Part shown: piece by piece, positions 32,332-42,000 of the stretch
How the letters are laid out: each line of letters starts with the position of its first letter
How positions within the stretch are numbered: position 1 is the stretch's first letter
Source of the DNA: SIG565 sp045540055
GTDB taxonomy: Bacteria; Bacillota; Clostridia; Oscillospirales; Acutalibacteraceae
Assembly (NCBI GenBank): GCA_045540055.1
Contig: JAZQGO010000025.1
Span: 1 to 64,000 of the forward strand
Reading direction: 5' to 3'
Length of the DNA: 64,000 bases
Made by a program: the position numbers and the translations under genes
Notes under the pieces: generated by a model
Database searches by the model: none
Told to the model about the DNA's origin: nothing
What the model saw: the letters and a program-made list of their open reading frames with translations, nothing else

Positions 32332-32601
32332 TTAATAAAAAATTACGTTTAACGGATCGGTCATTGTAAATTTTGTATTGGTAAGTATTAATTCACCGTC
32401 ATTAATTTTCAAAACTGTTACGTCTTTTGATTGCTGATTTGTTGAGAATAAATAATCGCCGTTTATATTTATATCTCTTGGTCCTTCGCCGCCACAATCG
32501 AAATATTTAGGCTCTAAAAGCCGCTCGCCCTCGGTAATGTAGTGATAAATGCCGCTTTGCTTACCGCAGGATGCAATATAAATATGCTTATACTCAAACA
32601 T
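32332..32601 (-). pseudogene. Lactonase-family beta-propeller gene with a large in-frame internal deletion
   Basis: This 89-codon frame starts with MFEYKHIYIASCGKQSGIYHY, like the first blade of 6-phosphogluconolactonase-type propellers. From about residue 30 it jumps to a C-terminal sequence FDCGGEGPRDININ...YLFSTNQQSKDVTVLKIN, typical of the last blades. The normal protein has about 340 residues, so the middle of roughly 250 residues is gone but the frame is intact. It still has an AAGGAG ribosome site. It cannot form a propeller, so it is probably a remnant. It lies 12 bp downstream of the GTPase gene at 32613, on the same strand. Confidence 0.65.
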
Positions 32602-32612
32602 ACAAAAACTCC

Positions 32613-33551
32613 TTAATTAAAGGTTGCCACTTCCTGCTCGGGCGCAGAGGTTAAAACCGCAGTGGTTATGTTTAGAACAGGGCCTTTACGTCCATAAACC
32701 TTATGATTCTCAATAGAAATTTTAGCAGTTACAACCACCCATTTTCTATCGGGCAAAACCGCCGTATTATCATAGTTACATACAAGACCCGCAAACTGAA
32801 TATCATCCGCACAGCAGGTCATAACCGGTCTACCGATAACAAAAGCCTTATCCGGCAGTGAACGATGCTTGGCAATCATACCCTTAAATTTAACGGTTTT
32901 GCCGTCATATTTGTCGAGTTCCTCACTCATATCGCGGTACCAAACGGCATAATCTCTATCGTCAATTTCGATTGTCTCGGCATTGATATCAAAGGGTAAT
33001 GGGTCGGGTATATTATCAAATTCAACGTCACCATTCACCTTTTCGTAGGCAATATTGGCATTACGGCTGATGCCACGCACGATTTTGTGAAGCTCCATCT
33101 TATCGATAGAATCATCATATCGGTTAAATATTACCATCTCACAGGTGTTTAGCTTATCAACAACCAGTGAACGCATATTTGAGTTATACATAACAAAGGT
33201 TGAGGCATCGGCAAACATAAATTCCTGTGCAATTATCCACTTTTTAGGCATTGCATTAAATAATTCCACGAGCTGCCACATTCCGTTATACTCAACAATT
33301 ACACGCTCGGCTTTGCACTGCCTGCGAAGTTTTTCAAGGTTTGCTTCGGTGAGGTCATCCTTTTCGATATTCTCAATAAAAACATTTGCACCTGAAAATC
33401 TATCGGCAATGTATTTCTCCTCACCTTCTTCACACAAAAGAAGTAAGGTCTTTTCACCGTTATTGAAACGCTTGTCCTCAAGGGTTTCCTGAATAAATTT
33501 TGTTTTACCGCCATCTAAAAAGCCTGTAAAAAGATAAACAGGTATATCCAT
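32613..33551 (-). CDS. CobW/COG0523-like GTPase fused to a DUF1980-like domain
   Basis: This 312-residue protein has an N-terminal P-loop (FTGFLDGGKTKF, near residue 8) of the SIMIBI G3E GTPase type. It lacks the CxCC metal-binding motif seen in the neighbouring GTPase. The C-terminal third (from about residue 210) reads KYDGKTVKFKGMIAKHRSLP...FVIGRPVMTCCADDIQFAGLVC, resembling DUF1980 proteins (YcgQ-like) usually paired with a permease. This fusion suggests a metal-related role. It is followed 9 bp downstream of the canonical COG0523 GTPase gene, probably in one operon. Substrate is unknown. Confidence 0.8.
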   Translation of the reverse strand: MDIPVYLFTGFLDGGKTKFIQETLEDKRFNNGEKTLLLLCEEGEEKYIADRFSGANVFIENIEKDDLTEANLEKLRRQCKAERVIVEYNGMWQLVELFNAMPKKWIIAQEFMFADASTFVMYNSNMRSLVVDKLNTCEMVIFNRYDDSIDKMELHKIVRGISRNANIAYEKVNGDVEFDNIPDPLPFDINAETIEIDDRDYAVWYRDMSEELDKYDGKTVKFKGMIAKHRSLPDKAFVIGRPVMTCCADDIQFAGLVCNYDNTAVLPDRKWVVVTAKISIENHKVYGRKGPVLNITTAVLTSAPEQEVATFN

Positions 33552-33560
33552 TTATTTCAC

Positions 33561-34637
33561 CTAAATTCTAAATAATTGTGCTAAATTTTCTTCATTTAAA
33601 TTAGAGCCTATTACACAAATGCGTCCGATAACCTCAGGCGAGGAATTACGAATTTCCTTTTCACCCGGTACAAAGTCGTATTGAATCCAACCCTCGTCAG
33701 AGGTTTCAATAATGCCCTTTGCACGCAAAACCGTACCGTATTTATCTGAATCATCTAAACTATCTAGTATATCACTAATTTGAGCGAGGGTATATTTATT
33801 AGCCGTTTCTTTGCCCCAGCTTGTAAATACGTCATCAGCGTGATGATGGTGATGATGCTCGTGTTCATGATGCTCATGACAACCGCAGTCACAATGTTCA
33901 TCATCATGATGATGGTGGTGATGCTCGTGACAGTCACAGTGTTCATCGTGATGATGATGTTCTTCACATTCGTGGCAATGGCATTCTTCGCCGTGAGCAT
34001 GATGATGCTCGTGCTTTAGATGCTCAAGCTCGCTCTCAATAGTGTTTTTATGCTCCATAGTGTGCAGAATTTTTTTGCCGTCAAGCTGCTCCCAATCGGT
34101 TGTAATAATCGTCGCTGTTTCATTATGCTCTTTTAAAAGTTCAACCGCTTTATTAAGCTTATCCTCATCAATATTTGCGGTACGGCTTAAAACGATTGAA
34201 TTTGCGTTTTCCACCTGATTATTAAAGAATTCACCGAAGTTTTTCATATAAACCTTGCACTTTGTGGCATCAACAACCGTTGTAAAGCTGTTAAGTAAAA
34301 CGCCGTCGATTTTTAAATCCTTAACCGCCTTAATAACGTCACTTAATTTACCGACACCCGAAGGCTCAATAATAATTCTGTCGGGACAATACTCGTCCAT
34401 TACCTTTTTAAGCGCGGTGCCGAAGTCGCCTACAAGACTGCAGCAAATACAGCCCGAATTCATCTCGGTAATATTTATGCCTGCCTCTTTTAAAAACGAG
34501 CCGTCAATACCAATTTCACCGAATTCATTTTCAATGAGCACAAGCTTTTCGCCCTCAAATGCTTCTTTAATAAGCTTTTTAATAAGTGTGGTTTTACCTG
34601 CACCCAAAAATCCCGAAATTATATCAATTTTAGTCAT
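33561..34637 (-). CDS. COG0523-family GTPase metallochaperone with His-rich insert
   Basis: This 358-residue G3E GTPase has Walker A SGFLGAGKTTLIKKL, the switch region IENEFGEIGIDG, the metal motif GCICC, a Walker B region IIIEPSGVGK and a guanine-specificity motif that is less clear (SRTANID). Between residues about 205 and 267 lies a very His/Cys/Asp/Glu-rich insert, a probable zinc or nickel buffer. A C-terminal CobW_C domain follows (LRAKGIIE...WIQYDFVPGE). Such proteins deliver zinc, nickel or cobalt to client enzymes. The start follows AAGGAG. No Zur or NikR site is visible upstream. Confidence 0.92.
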   Translation of the reverse strand: MTKIDIISGFLGAGKTTLIKKLIKEAFEGEKLVLIENEFGEIGIDGSFLKEAGINITEMNSGCICCSLVGDFGTALKKVMDEYCPDRIIIEPSGVGKLSDVIKAVKDLKIDGVLLNSFTTVVDATKCKVYMKNFGEFFNNQVENANSIVLSRTANIDEDKLNKAVELLKEHNETATIITTDWEQLDGKKILHTMEHKNTIESELEHLKHEHHHAHGEECHCHECEEHHHHDEHCDCHEHHHHHHDDEHCDCGCHEHHEHEHHHHHHADDVFTSWGKETANKYTLAQISDILDSLDDSDKYGTVLRAKGIIETSDEGWIQYDFVPGEKEIRNSSPEVIGRICVIGSNLNEENLAQLFRI

Positions 34638-34697
34638 AATGATGCTCCTTTGCTTTTATCAATATAATTATATCGCAAAAAAATATTTTTGCAACAC

Positions 34698-34732
34698 AAA
34701 AGGATGCGATAAAATCGCATCCTTTAAATTTA
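34698..34732 (-). terminator. Terminator of the pyrimidine operon
   Basis: AAAGGATGCGAT pairs with ATCGCATCCTTT around AAA. On the reverse strand it lies next to the pyrI stop at 34730 and a T/G-rich tail follows. Confidence 0.85.
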
Positions 34733-35149
34733 TTCTGCCGCCTTTGTTTCACAATAAAGGCAACGGTATACCCTGTTTTCACGGTCGGTGAGGGTGAAAA
34801 TATTAGGTAATTCTTGCTCAGTTGTGCAAATGCAACGCGGATTTTTGCAAAATACCACGTCGGTAAGCCTTTCGGGCAATTCAATACTCTTTTTCTCAAC
34901 AATCACACCGTCTTTAATAACGTTAATCGTAGCATCGGGGTCAATGTAACCTAAAACGTCGGTATCGATATCTAAATCATAGTCAACCTTAATGATATCC
35001 TTTTTACCCATCTTTTTACTGATTACATTGCGAATTAACGCAACCGAACATTCTAATTTATCTAGCCCTAAAAGGTGATAAATCTTCATAGCCTTACCTG
35101 CGGTAATATGGTCGATAACAATACCGTTTTTTATAGAATCTATGTTCAT
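34730..35149 (-). CDS. pyrI: Aspartate carbamoyltransferase regulatory subunit
   Basis: This 139-residue nucleotide-binding subunit confers CTP/ATP control on aspartate carbamoyltransferase. It has the allosteric domain (GIVIDHITAGKAMKIYHLLGL) and a zinc-binding domain with CKNPRCICTTEQELP and YRCLYCETK, four cysteines that hold zinc and contact PyrB. It is slightly shorter than E. coli PyrI (153). The last gene of the pyr operon, it overlaps pyrB by one base. Its presence implies feedback inhibition of UMP synthesis. Confidence 0.95.
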   Translation of the reverse strand: MNIDSIKNGIVIDHITAGKAMKIYHLLGLDKLECSVALIRNVISKKMGKKDIIKVDYDLDIDTDVLGYIDPDATINVIKDGVIVEKKSIELPERLTDVVFCKNPRCICTTEQELPNIFTLTDRENRVYRCLYCETKAAE

Positions 35150-36063
35150 TATTCCACCTCCAAGAGTTTAAGCATTAGCGCCATTCTTATAAACTTACCG
35201 TAAAGCACCTGCTTGAAGTAGCAGGCTCTCGGGTCGTTATCAATATCAACACTGATTTCGTTAACCCTCGGCAGCGGATGCATAACAGTAAGGTCGCTTT
35301 TTGCAGTAGCTAACTTATCCATAGTCAGAATATAGCTGTCTTTCAGTCGCAGATAATCCTCTTCATTGAAAAATCTTTCGCGCTGAACACGTGTCATATA
35401 AAGAATATCAAGTTCTGGCATATATTCCTCAAGCGAGGTTGTCTGAACGTATTCGATATTATTCTTTTGCAGAACGTCCTTTTTAACGTAGCTCGGTAGC
35501 TTGAGTTCTTCGGGTGAAATGAGTACAAACTTAATACCGCTATATCTCGACAGCGCAGTTATAAGCGAATGTACAGTTCTGCCGAATTTAAGGTCACCGC
35601 AAAGACCAACTGTCAGGTTATTAAATCTACCCTTTTCGCGATTTATGGTAAGTAAATCGGTAAGCGTCTGTGTAGGATGATTATGACCGCCGTCGCCTGC
35701 ATTTATTACGGGTATGGTGGAATTCATAGCGGCTACGAGCGGTGCGCCCTCTTTAGGATGGCGCATTGCTATAATATCGGCATAGCAAGAAATTGTTTTT
35801 GCGGTGTCGGCAACACTCTCACCCTTTGCTGCAGAAGAATTTTGTGCTGCCGAAAAGCCTATTACGTTGCCACCGAGCTCATACATTGCCGACTCAAAGC
35901 TAAGTCGAGTACGGGTTGAGGGTTCAAAGAAAAGTGTAGCAAGCTTTTTGCCGCGGCACTTCTCACTATACTTTGCGGGATTTGCAATAATATCATTGGC
36001 AACCGCAATTAACTCCTCAACTTCTTCGGTAGTTAAATCGAGAATATTTATTAAGTTTCTCAT
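35149..36063 (-). CDS. pyrB: Aspartate carbamoyltransferase catalytic subunit
   Basis: This 304-residue enzyme joins carbamoyl phosphate and aspartate to N-carbamoyl-aspartate. Carbamoyl-phosphate motif FFEPSTRTRLSFESAM is present near residue 50, with HPKEGAP, NAGDGGHNHPTQTLTDL, TVGLCGDLKFGRTVHSL and MHPLPRVNEI. Partner PyrI is directly downstream with one-base overlap, giving class B ATCase. Start follows GGAAG. pyrE lies 20 bp upstream. Confidence 0.97.
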   Translation of the reverse strand: MRNLINILDLTTEEVEELIAVANDIIANPAKYSEKCRGKKLATLFFEPSTRTRLSFESAMYELGGNVIGFSAAQNSSAAKGESVADTAKTISCYADIIAMRHPKEGAPLVAAMNSTIPVINAGDGGHNHPTQTLTDLLTINREKGRFNNLTVGLCGDLKFGRTVHSLITALSRYSGIKFVLISPEELKLPSYVKKDVLQKNNIEYVQTTSLEEYMPELDILYMTRVQRERFFNEEDYLRLKDSYILTMDKLATAKSDLTVMHPLPRVNEISVDIDNDPRACYFKQVLYGKFIRMALMLKLLEVE

Positions 36064-36083
36064 TTAAAACTTCCTTTCAAGAT

Positions 36084-36737
36084 TTATGCTTTTGCGCCGT
36101 TAACCTCTAAATACTTCTTGATGAGCTCAACGTTTTCGCGATTTTTTTCGTCCTCCTCAAGATATTCGATAATGTCGTATACGTCAACTACCGAATATAC
36201 AGGGAAGCCGAATTCCTCGCCGACCTCTGCCATAGCGCTCTTGTCGGTTTTGCCCTTTTCTTTACGGTCAACCATTACAAATGTTGCGGCAACCTTGGCA
36301 CCGAGTCCCGATAAAATTTCCATACTCTCTCTAATAGCGGTGCCGGCGGTAATAACGTCTTCAACAATTACGATTTCTTCACTCTCGGTCGGCTTGTAGC
36401 CTACAAAAACGCCTCCTTCACCGTGGTCCTTCTCCTCTTTTCTGTTAAAGAAGAAAGGAACGTCCAGTCCGTTTTTAGCAAGTGCAACTGCTACAGACAC
36501 CGCAATCGGAATACCCTTATATGCAGGTCCGTAGAGAACGGTCTTTTTATCGCCTATTTTTTCGAAATATGCCTTGGCATAAAACTCACCGAGTTTGCAA
36601 ATTTGCTCACCTGTTTTAATATCGCCTGCGTTTATAAAATACGGTATTTTTCTGCCGCTTTTGGCGGTGAAATCACCAAACTTTAAAACGCCTGCACCCT
36701 CTAAAAACTGTATAAATTCTCTTTTATAGCCTTCCAT
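36084..36737 (-). CDS. pyrE: Orotate phosphoribosyltransferase
   Basis: This 217-residue PRTase makes OMP from orotate and PRPP. It shows the signature PRPP-binding motif EEIVIVEDVITAGTAIRES near residue 120, LYGPAYKGIPIAV and FFFNRKEEKDHGEGG, as in PyrE of the group-1 type. The start follows AGGAG. It is 20 bp from pyrB and 11 bp from pyrF in the operon. Confidence 0.96.
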   Translation of the reverse strand: MEGYKREFIQFLEGAGVLKFGDFTAKSGRKIPYFINAGDIKTGEQICKLGEFYAKAYFEKIGDKKTVLYGPAYKGIPIAVSVAVALAKNGLDVPFFFNRKEEKDHGEGGVFVGYKPTESEEIVIVEDVITAGTAIRESMEILSGLGAKVAATFVMVDRKEKGKTDKSAMAEVGEEFGFPVYSVVDVYDIIEYLEEDEKNRENVELIKKYLEVNGAKA

Positions 36738-36748
36738 TTTACTTCTCC

Positions 36749-37447
36749 TTAATCAACAAATTCGTTAACACAACGCTTGTATGCTGCGACGGGGTCCTCG
36801 GCGGCGGTAATGGGTCTGCCGACAACGATATAGTCAGAGCCGACTTTCTTAGCCTCAGCGGGTGTCATAACTCTTTTTTGGTCGCCAACGTCACCGTCGG
36901 CAAAGCGTACACCGGGGGTTACTGTTAAGAAGTTTTTACCCCATGTATCGTGTACCTTGCCGGCTTCAAGCGGAGAGCAAACAACACCATCAAGACCTGC
37001 GATTTTTGCATTATTAGCATAGTGCATAACAACCTTGTCGATAGGCTCTTTGATTAAAAGGTCGTTTTCCATTCTCTCTTGGTCGGTAGAGGTAAGTTGG
37101 GTTACTGCAATAAGTAACGGTCTTGTGCCGTCGGGACGAGTTAAGCCCTCCAAAGCGCCCTGCATCATAGTAATAGTGCCTGCCGCATGTAGATTGGTCA
37201 TATCAACGTCAAGATGCGACAGTACCGCCATAGATTTTTTAACAGTGTTGGGGATATCATGAAGTTTTAAATCAAGGAATATTTTATGTCCTCTTGCCTT
37301 AATTTCCCTTACGATTTCGGGACCTTCTGCATAGAAAAGCTCCATGCCGATTTTTACAAAGGGTTTTACATCGGTAAACCTATCTAAAAACTTCAAAGTT
37401 GCTTCCTTGCTTGCAAAATCGCAAGCGATAATTACATCCTTACCCAT
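36749..37447 (-). CDS. pyrF: Orotidine 5'-phosphate decarboxylase
   Basis: This 232-residue enzyme makes UMP from OMP. The catalytic array is visible as VIIACDFASKEATL, GHKIFLDLKLHDIPNTVKK (Asp-x-Lys-x-x-Asp), DMTNLHAAGTITMM and the phosphate-binding tail GSDYIVVGRPITAAEDPVAAY. The short 230-residue form matches the E. coli/B. subtilis type. Its start overlaps the pyrD stop by one base and pyrE follows 11 bp later, so translation is tightly linked. Confidence 0.96.
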   Translation of the reverse strand: MGKDVIIACDFASKEATLKFLDRFTDVKPFVKIGMELFYAEGPEIVREIKARGHKIFLDLKLHDIPNTVKKSMAVLSHLDVDMTNLHAAGTITMMQGALEGLTRPDGTRPLLIAVTQLTSTDQERMENDLLIKEPIDKVVMHYANNAKIAGLDGVVCSPLEAGKVHDTWGKNFLTVTPGVRFADGDVGDQKRVMTPAEAKKVGSDYIVVGRPITAAEDPVAAYKRCVNEFVD

Positions 37448-38358
37448 TAGTGTGCGCCTCCTATAATTTCACTTAAACTATTGATTTTATATTTCTGCAT
37501 AACGCGAGGTAAATCATCTATAATATCTTTGCAAGCAAACGGGTTAATTAGGTTTTCGGCACCTACCTCAACTGCCGTTGCACCTGCAAGCATCATTTCA
37601 ATTACATCCTCGGCAGTGGCAATACCGCCCATACCGATTATCGGTATTTTTACTGCATCATAAACCTGATAAACCATTCTAAGTGCAACAGGCTTAATGG
37701 CAGGACCCGAAAAACCACCCATTTTATTAGCAATTACGGGTTTGCGTGTTTTAAGGTCAATTCGCATACCGAGAAGCGTGTTAATCATACTGATACCGTC
37801 CGCACCTGCCGCCTCGCAAGCCTTTGCGATTTCGGCAATATCGGTAACATTAGGTGACAGTTTTATGTATAATGGTTTCTTTGTAACCTTACGTACCGCC
37901 CTTGTCACCTCTGCTGCCGCTTCGGGTGATGTGCCAAAGCTCATACCGCCGCCGTGAACGTTAGGACAAGAGATATTTACCTCAAACCAACCTATCTGCT
38001 CTTCGGAGTCAAGCATCTCGACGGTATAGGCATAATCTTCAACCGAAAAGCCGCTAACGTTAGCCATTACAGGCTTTTTAAAACAGGCCTTAAGCTTGGG
38101 CAATTCCTCGCTTATAACCTTATCTACACCCGGATTTTGAAGTCCGACGGCATTTATAAGACCCGCCTCACACTCGGCAATTCGAGGGGTCGGGTTGCCA
38201 AAACGGGCGTCCTTGGTTGTACCCTTAAAAGAAAAGGTACCAAGACAGTTAATATCGTAAATATCGGCAAATTCATAGCCGAAACCAAAGGTGCCACTTG
38301 CAGGAATTACGGGATTATCGAGTATTATGCCGCTTAAATTAACGCGTGTATCTACCAT
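37447..38358 (-). CDS. pyrD: Dihydroorotate dehydrogenase, class 1B catalytic subunit
   Basis: This 303-residue FMN barrel enzyme oxidises dihydroorotate, passing electrons through PyrK to NAD+. It has PASGTFGFGYEF, NAVGLQNPGVD, FEVNISCPNVHGGGMSFGTS, KLSPNVTDIAEIAKA, and the FMN-binding end PIIGMGGIATAEDVIEMMLAGATAVEVG. Partner PyrK is upstream and overlaps by 7 bases. This indicates the heterotetrameric PyrDB-PyrK enzyme typical of Firmicutes. Confidence 0.97.
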   Translation of the reverse strand: MVDTRVNLSGIILDNPVIPASGTFGFGYEFADIYDINCLGTFSFKGTTKDARFGNPTPRIAECEAGLINAVGLQNPGVDKVISEELPKLKACFKKPVMANVSGFSVEDYAYTVEMLDSEEQIGWFEVNISCPNVHGGGMSFGTSPEAAAEVTRAVRKVTKKPLYIKLSPNVTDIAEIAKACEAAGADGISMINTLLGMRIDLKTRKPVIANKMGGFSGPAIKPVALRMVYQVYDAVKIPIIGMGGIATAEDVIEMMLAGATAVEVGAENLINPFACKDIIDDLPRVMQKYKINSLSEIIGGAH

Positions 38359-39095
38359 ATAATCTCCTCCCTTTCGAGCACAGGACCATCTTTACAAATA
38401 CGCTTATTACCGTACTTTGTTTTGCAGCTGCAACCCATACAGGCACCAAATCCACAACCCATACGCTCTTCAAAGCTGTATTGTCCACTCGTTTTAGCAG
38501 TCTGCTCTATTGCCTTAAACATCGGCATAGGACCGCAGGTGTAAAAATAGGTGTAATCAAGCTCTCTCATAGCATCGGTAACAAAGCCCTTTATACCGTA
38601 CGAACCGTCGACTGTAGTTATAATTGTTTTAACTCCGAGTGTCTCAAATTCATCCTTTAAAAAGATTTCTTTGGCGGTGTTAAAGCCAAGTATTACGGTG
38701 GGTGTTACGCCATTTGCAATAAGCTTTTTACATAGGTTGTAGAGTGGAGGTATACCGACGCCACCGCCGATAAGCAGAGGCTTCTCACCACTCTTTGCTG
38801 TGTTATAACCATTGCCGAGTCCGACCAAAACGTCGAGCTTTTCACCTGCGGACAGTTCAGCCATTTGCTCGGTGCCGACACCAACAATTTTATAAACAAT
38901 AACTATTTCTTTATCATTATAATCACAAATAGAAATAGGTCGGCGCAGATACTTGCCTTCAAGCTTAATGTTGATAAACTGCCCCGAAGCCGTTATAGCC
39001 GACGTATCACCCTCAAGTGTCATCAGCATAACGTCATCGGTCAATTTAACGTTTTTAGTAATCGTATAAATATCCTGCTTCATTTTCTGCCTCAC
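38352..39095 (-). CDS. pyrK: Dihydroorotate dehydrogenase electron-transfer subunit
   Basis: This 247-residue iron-sulfur flavoprotein shuttles electrons from PyrD to NAD+. It has the FAD-binding segment YLRRPISICDYND, an NAD segment LLIGGGVGIPPLYNLCKKL, the FYTCGPMPMFKAIE motif and a C-terminal 2Fe-2S ligand set in GCGFGACMGCSCKTKYGNKRIC. It overlaps both carB (by 4 bases) and pyrD (by 7 bases), so it is translated with both. Confidence 0.96.
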   Translation of the reverse strand: MRQKMKQDIYTITKNVKLTDDVMLMTLEGDTSAITASGQFINIKLEGKYLRRPISICDYNDKEIVIVYKIVGVGTEQMAELSAGEKLDVLVGLGNGYNTAKSGEKPLLIGGGVGIPPLYNLCKKLIANGVTPTVILGFNTAKEIFLKDEFETLGVKTIITTVDGSYGIKGFVTDAMRELDYTYFYTCGPMPMFKAIEQTAKTSGQYSFEERMGCGFGACMGCSCKTKYGNKRICKDGPVLEREEIIW

Positions 39096-42000
39096 GCATC
39101 GATAGTTGAAATTGTAAGTGTGGTTTCCTCTAAAACGTCGAGCAATACCTTAACTGTATCAAGTGCTGTAAATATGGTGATATTGTTCTCAGTAGCAGTC
39201 TTTCTTATCTGCTGACCGTCACTCTCGGGGTTGCCCGAATTTATATCCTTAGTGTTAAGCACGTAAGCGATGTGACCCTGACGAAGTGCATCCTGAATTT
39301 CGTCGCTGCCGTCACTAATCTTTCTAAGCACGTGGGTACGAATGCCGTTTTCAATGAGGAACTTTGCAGTACCCTCAGTCGCCTGAATATTAAAGCCTAA
39401 ATTGTAGAAGCGACGAATAAGCGGTAACGCTTCTTCCTTATCCTTATCGGCAATTGTTGCAAATACTGTGCCGTAGTTTTGCAGACGCATACCCGATGCC
39501 TGAAGTGCCTTGTAAAGTGCGCGGTTTAGCTTATCATCATAACCTATCGCTTCACCAGTAGACTTCATTTCGGGTGACAAATAAGCATCAAGTCCACGAA
39601 GCTTATTGAACGAGAATACGGGAACCTTAACATACCAACGCTTCTTTTCATCGGGATATATACCGAATATACCTTGCTCCTTAAGGCTCTTACCGAGAAT
39701 AACCTCGGTGGCAATGTCTGCAAGGCTGTAGCCTGTTGATTTTGAGAGGAAAGGAACGGTACGGGACGAGCGCGGATTAACCTCAATAATATAAACATCA
39801 TCATTTTCGTCAACGATGAACTGTATGTTATAAAGACCGATAATGCCGATTCCAAGACCTAATTTCTTTGCGTACTGCAAAATAATACCCTTTACCTTAT
39901 CGGATATACTAAAGGTCGGATATACACTTATTGAGTCACCGCTATGGATACCTGTACGCTCTACAAGCTCCATAATACCCGGAACAAAGACGTCTCTGCC
40001 GTCGCATATCGCGTCAACCTCAACCTCTTTACCCTGAATGTATTTATCAACAAGTACGGGCTTGTCTTCATCAATTTCAACAGCAGTTTTAAGATAGTGA
40101 CGAAGCTGTTGCTCATTAGCAACTATCTGCATTGCACGTCCGCCGAGAACGAAGCTCGGGCGAACAAGTACGGGATAGCCGATTTCTGCCGCCGCAGCGA
40201 TACCGTCCTCAATTTTTGTAACGGCTTTACCCTTTGGCTGCGGTATATCGAGGTCACGAAGTATTTTTTCAAAGCTATCGCGGTTTTCGGCACGCTCAAT
40301 AGCCTCACAATCGGTACCGATTATTTTAACACCGCGCTTCATAAGAGGCTCTGCCAGGTTTATTGCAGTCTGACCGCCGAGTGATGCGATAACACCCTCG
40401 GGTTTTTCAAACTCGATTATATTCATAACGTCTTCGGGGGTAAGCGGCTCAAAATATAGCTTATCGGCGGTTGTATAGTCGGTCGAAACGGTTTCGGGGT
40501 TGTTGTTGATAATTATTGCCTCATAGCCCGAAGCCTTAATGGTCTGTACAGCGTGTACCGTTGAATAGTCAAACTCAACACCCTGACCTATACGAATAGG
40601 ACCTGCACCAAGCACTACAATCTTCTTTTTGTCTGTGAGTCTTGATGCATTTTCGCCTGTATATGACGAGTAGAAATAAGGAATATATGCGTTTGTATGG
40701 CAGGTATCAACCATTTTAAATACAGGGAAAATGTTATTTACTTTACGAAGGGCATAGACGTCCAGCTCTTCCTTTTTCCAAAGGCGAGCGATATATTTAT
40801 CACTAAAGCCCATTTTCTTGGCAGCAATAAGTGTATCGATATTATCGACATTTTCTTTAAGTGTGTCTTCCATATCGATAATTCTCTTAATTGCCTCAAG
40901 GAAAAATGCGGTTATTTTAGTAATTTCGTGTATTTCATCTATTGTTGCGCCGCGAGCAATAAGCTCGGCAATTGCAAATATGTTGTCATCCTTAAATTCT
41001 TTAATATAGTCGAGAAGCTGCTCCTTGCTCATATTATCGAACTTTGACATATATATATGGTTAGCGCCGATTTCGAGTGAGCGCACCGATTTAAGTAAGC
41101 ATTCCTCAAGATTTGAGCCGATGCCCATAACCTCACCCGTAGCCTTCATCTGAGTGCCGAGAGTGTTGGCGGCAGATGTAAACTTATCAAACGGGAAGCG
41201 TGGGAATTTGGCAATTACATAATCGAGTCTTGGCTCAAACGCCGCAGTTGTATTTGCAATCTTAATATCCTCAAGTAACATACCGAGGGCTATTTTGGCG
41301 GTAACCCTTGCAATAGGATATCCGCTTGCCTTGGATGCAAGAGCAGATGAGCGTGAAACTCTCGGGTTTACTTCAATTAGATAATATTCGCTTGAATTGG
41401 GGTTGAGCGCAAACTGAACGTTACAACCACCCTCAATTTTAAGCTCTTTTATCAGCTTAATGGCACTGTCATTAAGCATTTTTTCGTCTTCTTTACTAAG
41501 AGTCATAATGGGGGCTACAACCAACGAGTCGCCTGTGTGTACACCGACGGGGTCGATATTTTCCATACCGCAGATGGTTATAGCGTGGTCACTCGAGTCA
41601 CGCATAACCTCAAACTCAATTTCCTTATAGCCCTTTACACTCTTTTCAATTAAAACCTGATGTACGGGTGAAAGCTTAAAGGCGTTAAGACCTATTTCTA
41701 CGAGTTCTTGCTCGTTTTCGGCAAAGCCGCCACCAGTGCCGCCAAGCGTAAATGCAGGACGTAAAACTACGGGATAGCCTATCTTCTTGGCCGCTATTTT
41801 TGCCTCGTCAATGCTGTAGGTGATTTCAGAGGGTATAACAGGCTCACCGATAGACTGGCAAAGCTCTTTAAACAACTCGCGGTCCTCGGCGCGCTCAATA
41901 CTTTCACTGCTTGTACCTAAAAGCTCAACACCGCATTCCTTTAAGATGCCTTTTTTCTCAAGTTGCATTGCGATGTTAAGACCTGTCTGACCTCCGATAC

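Noticed and set aside
33780..34019. Met/Val-rich plus-strand frame
   Set aside because: It is the antisense of the His-rich insert of the GTPase gene; composition is forced by the CAT/CAC repeats.
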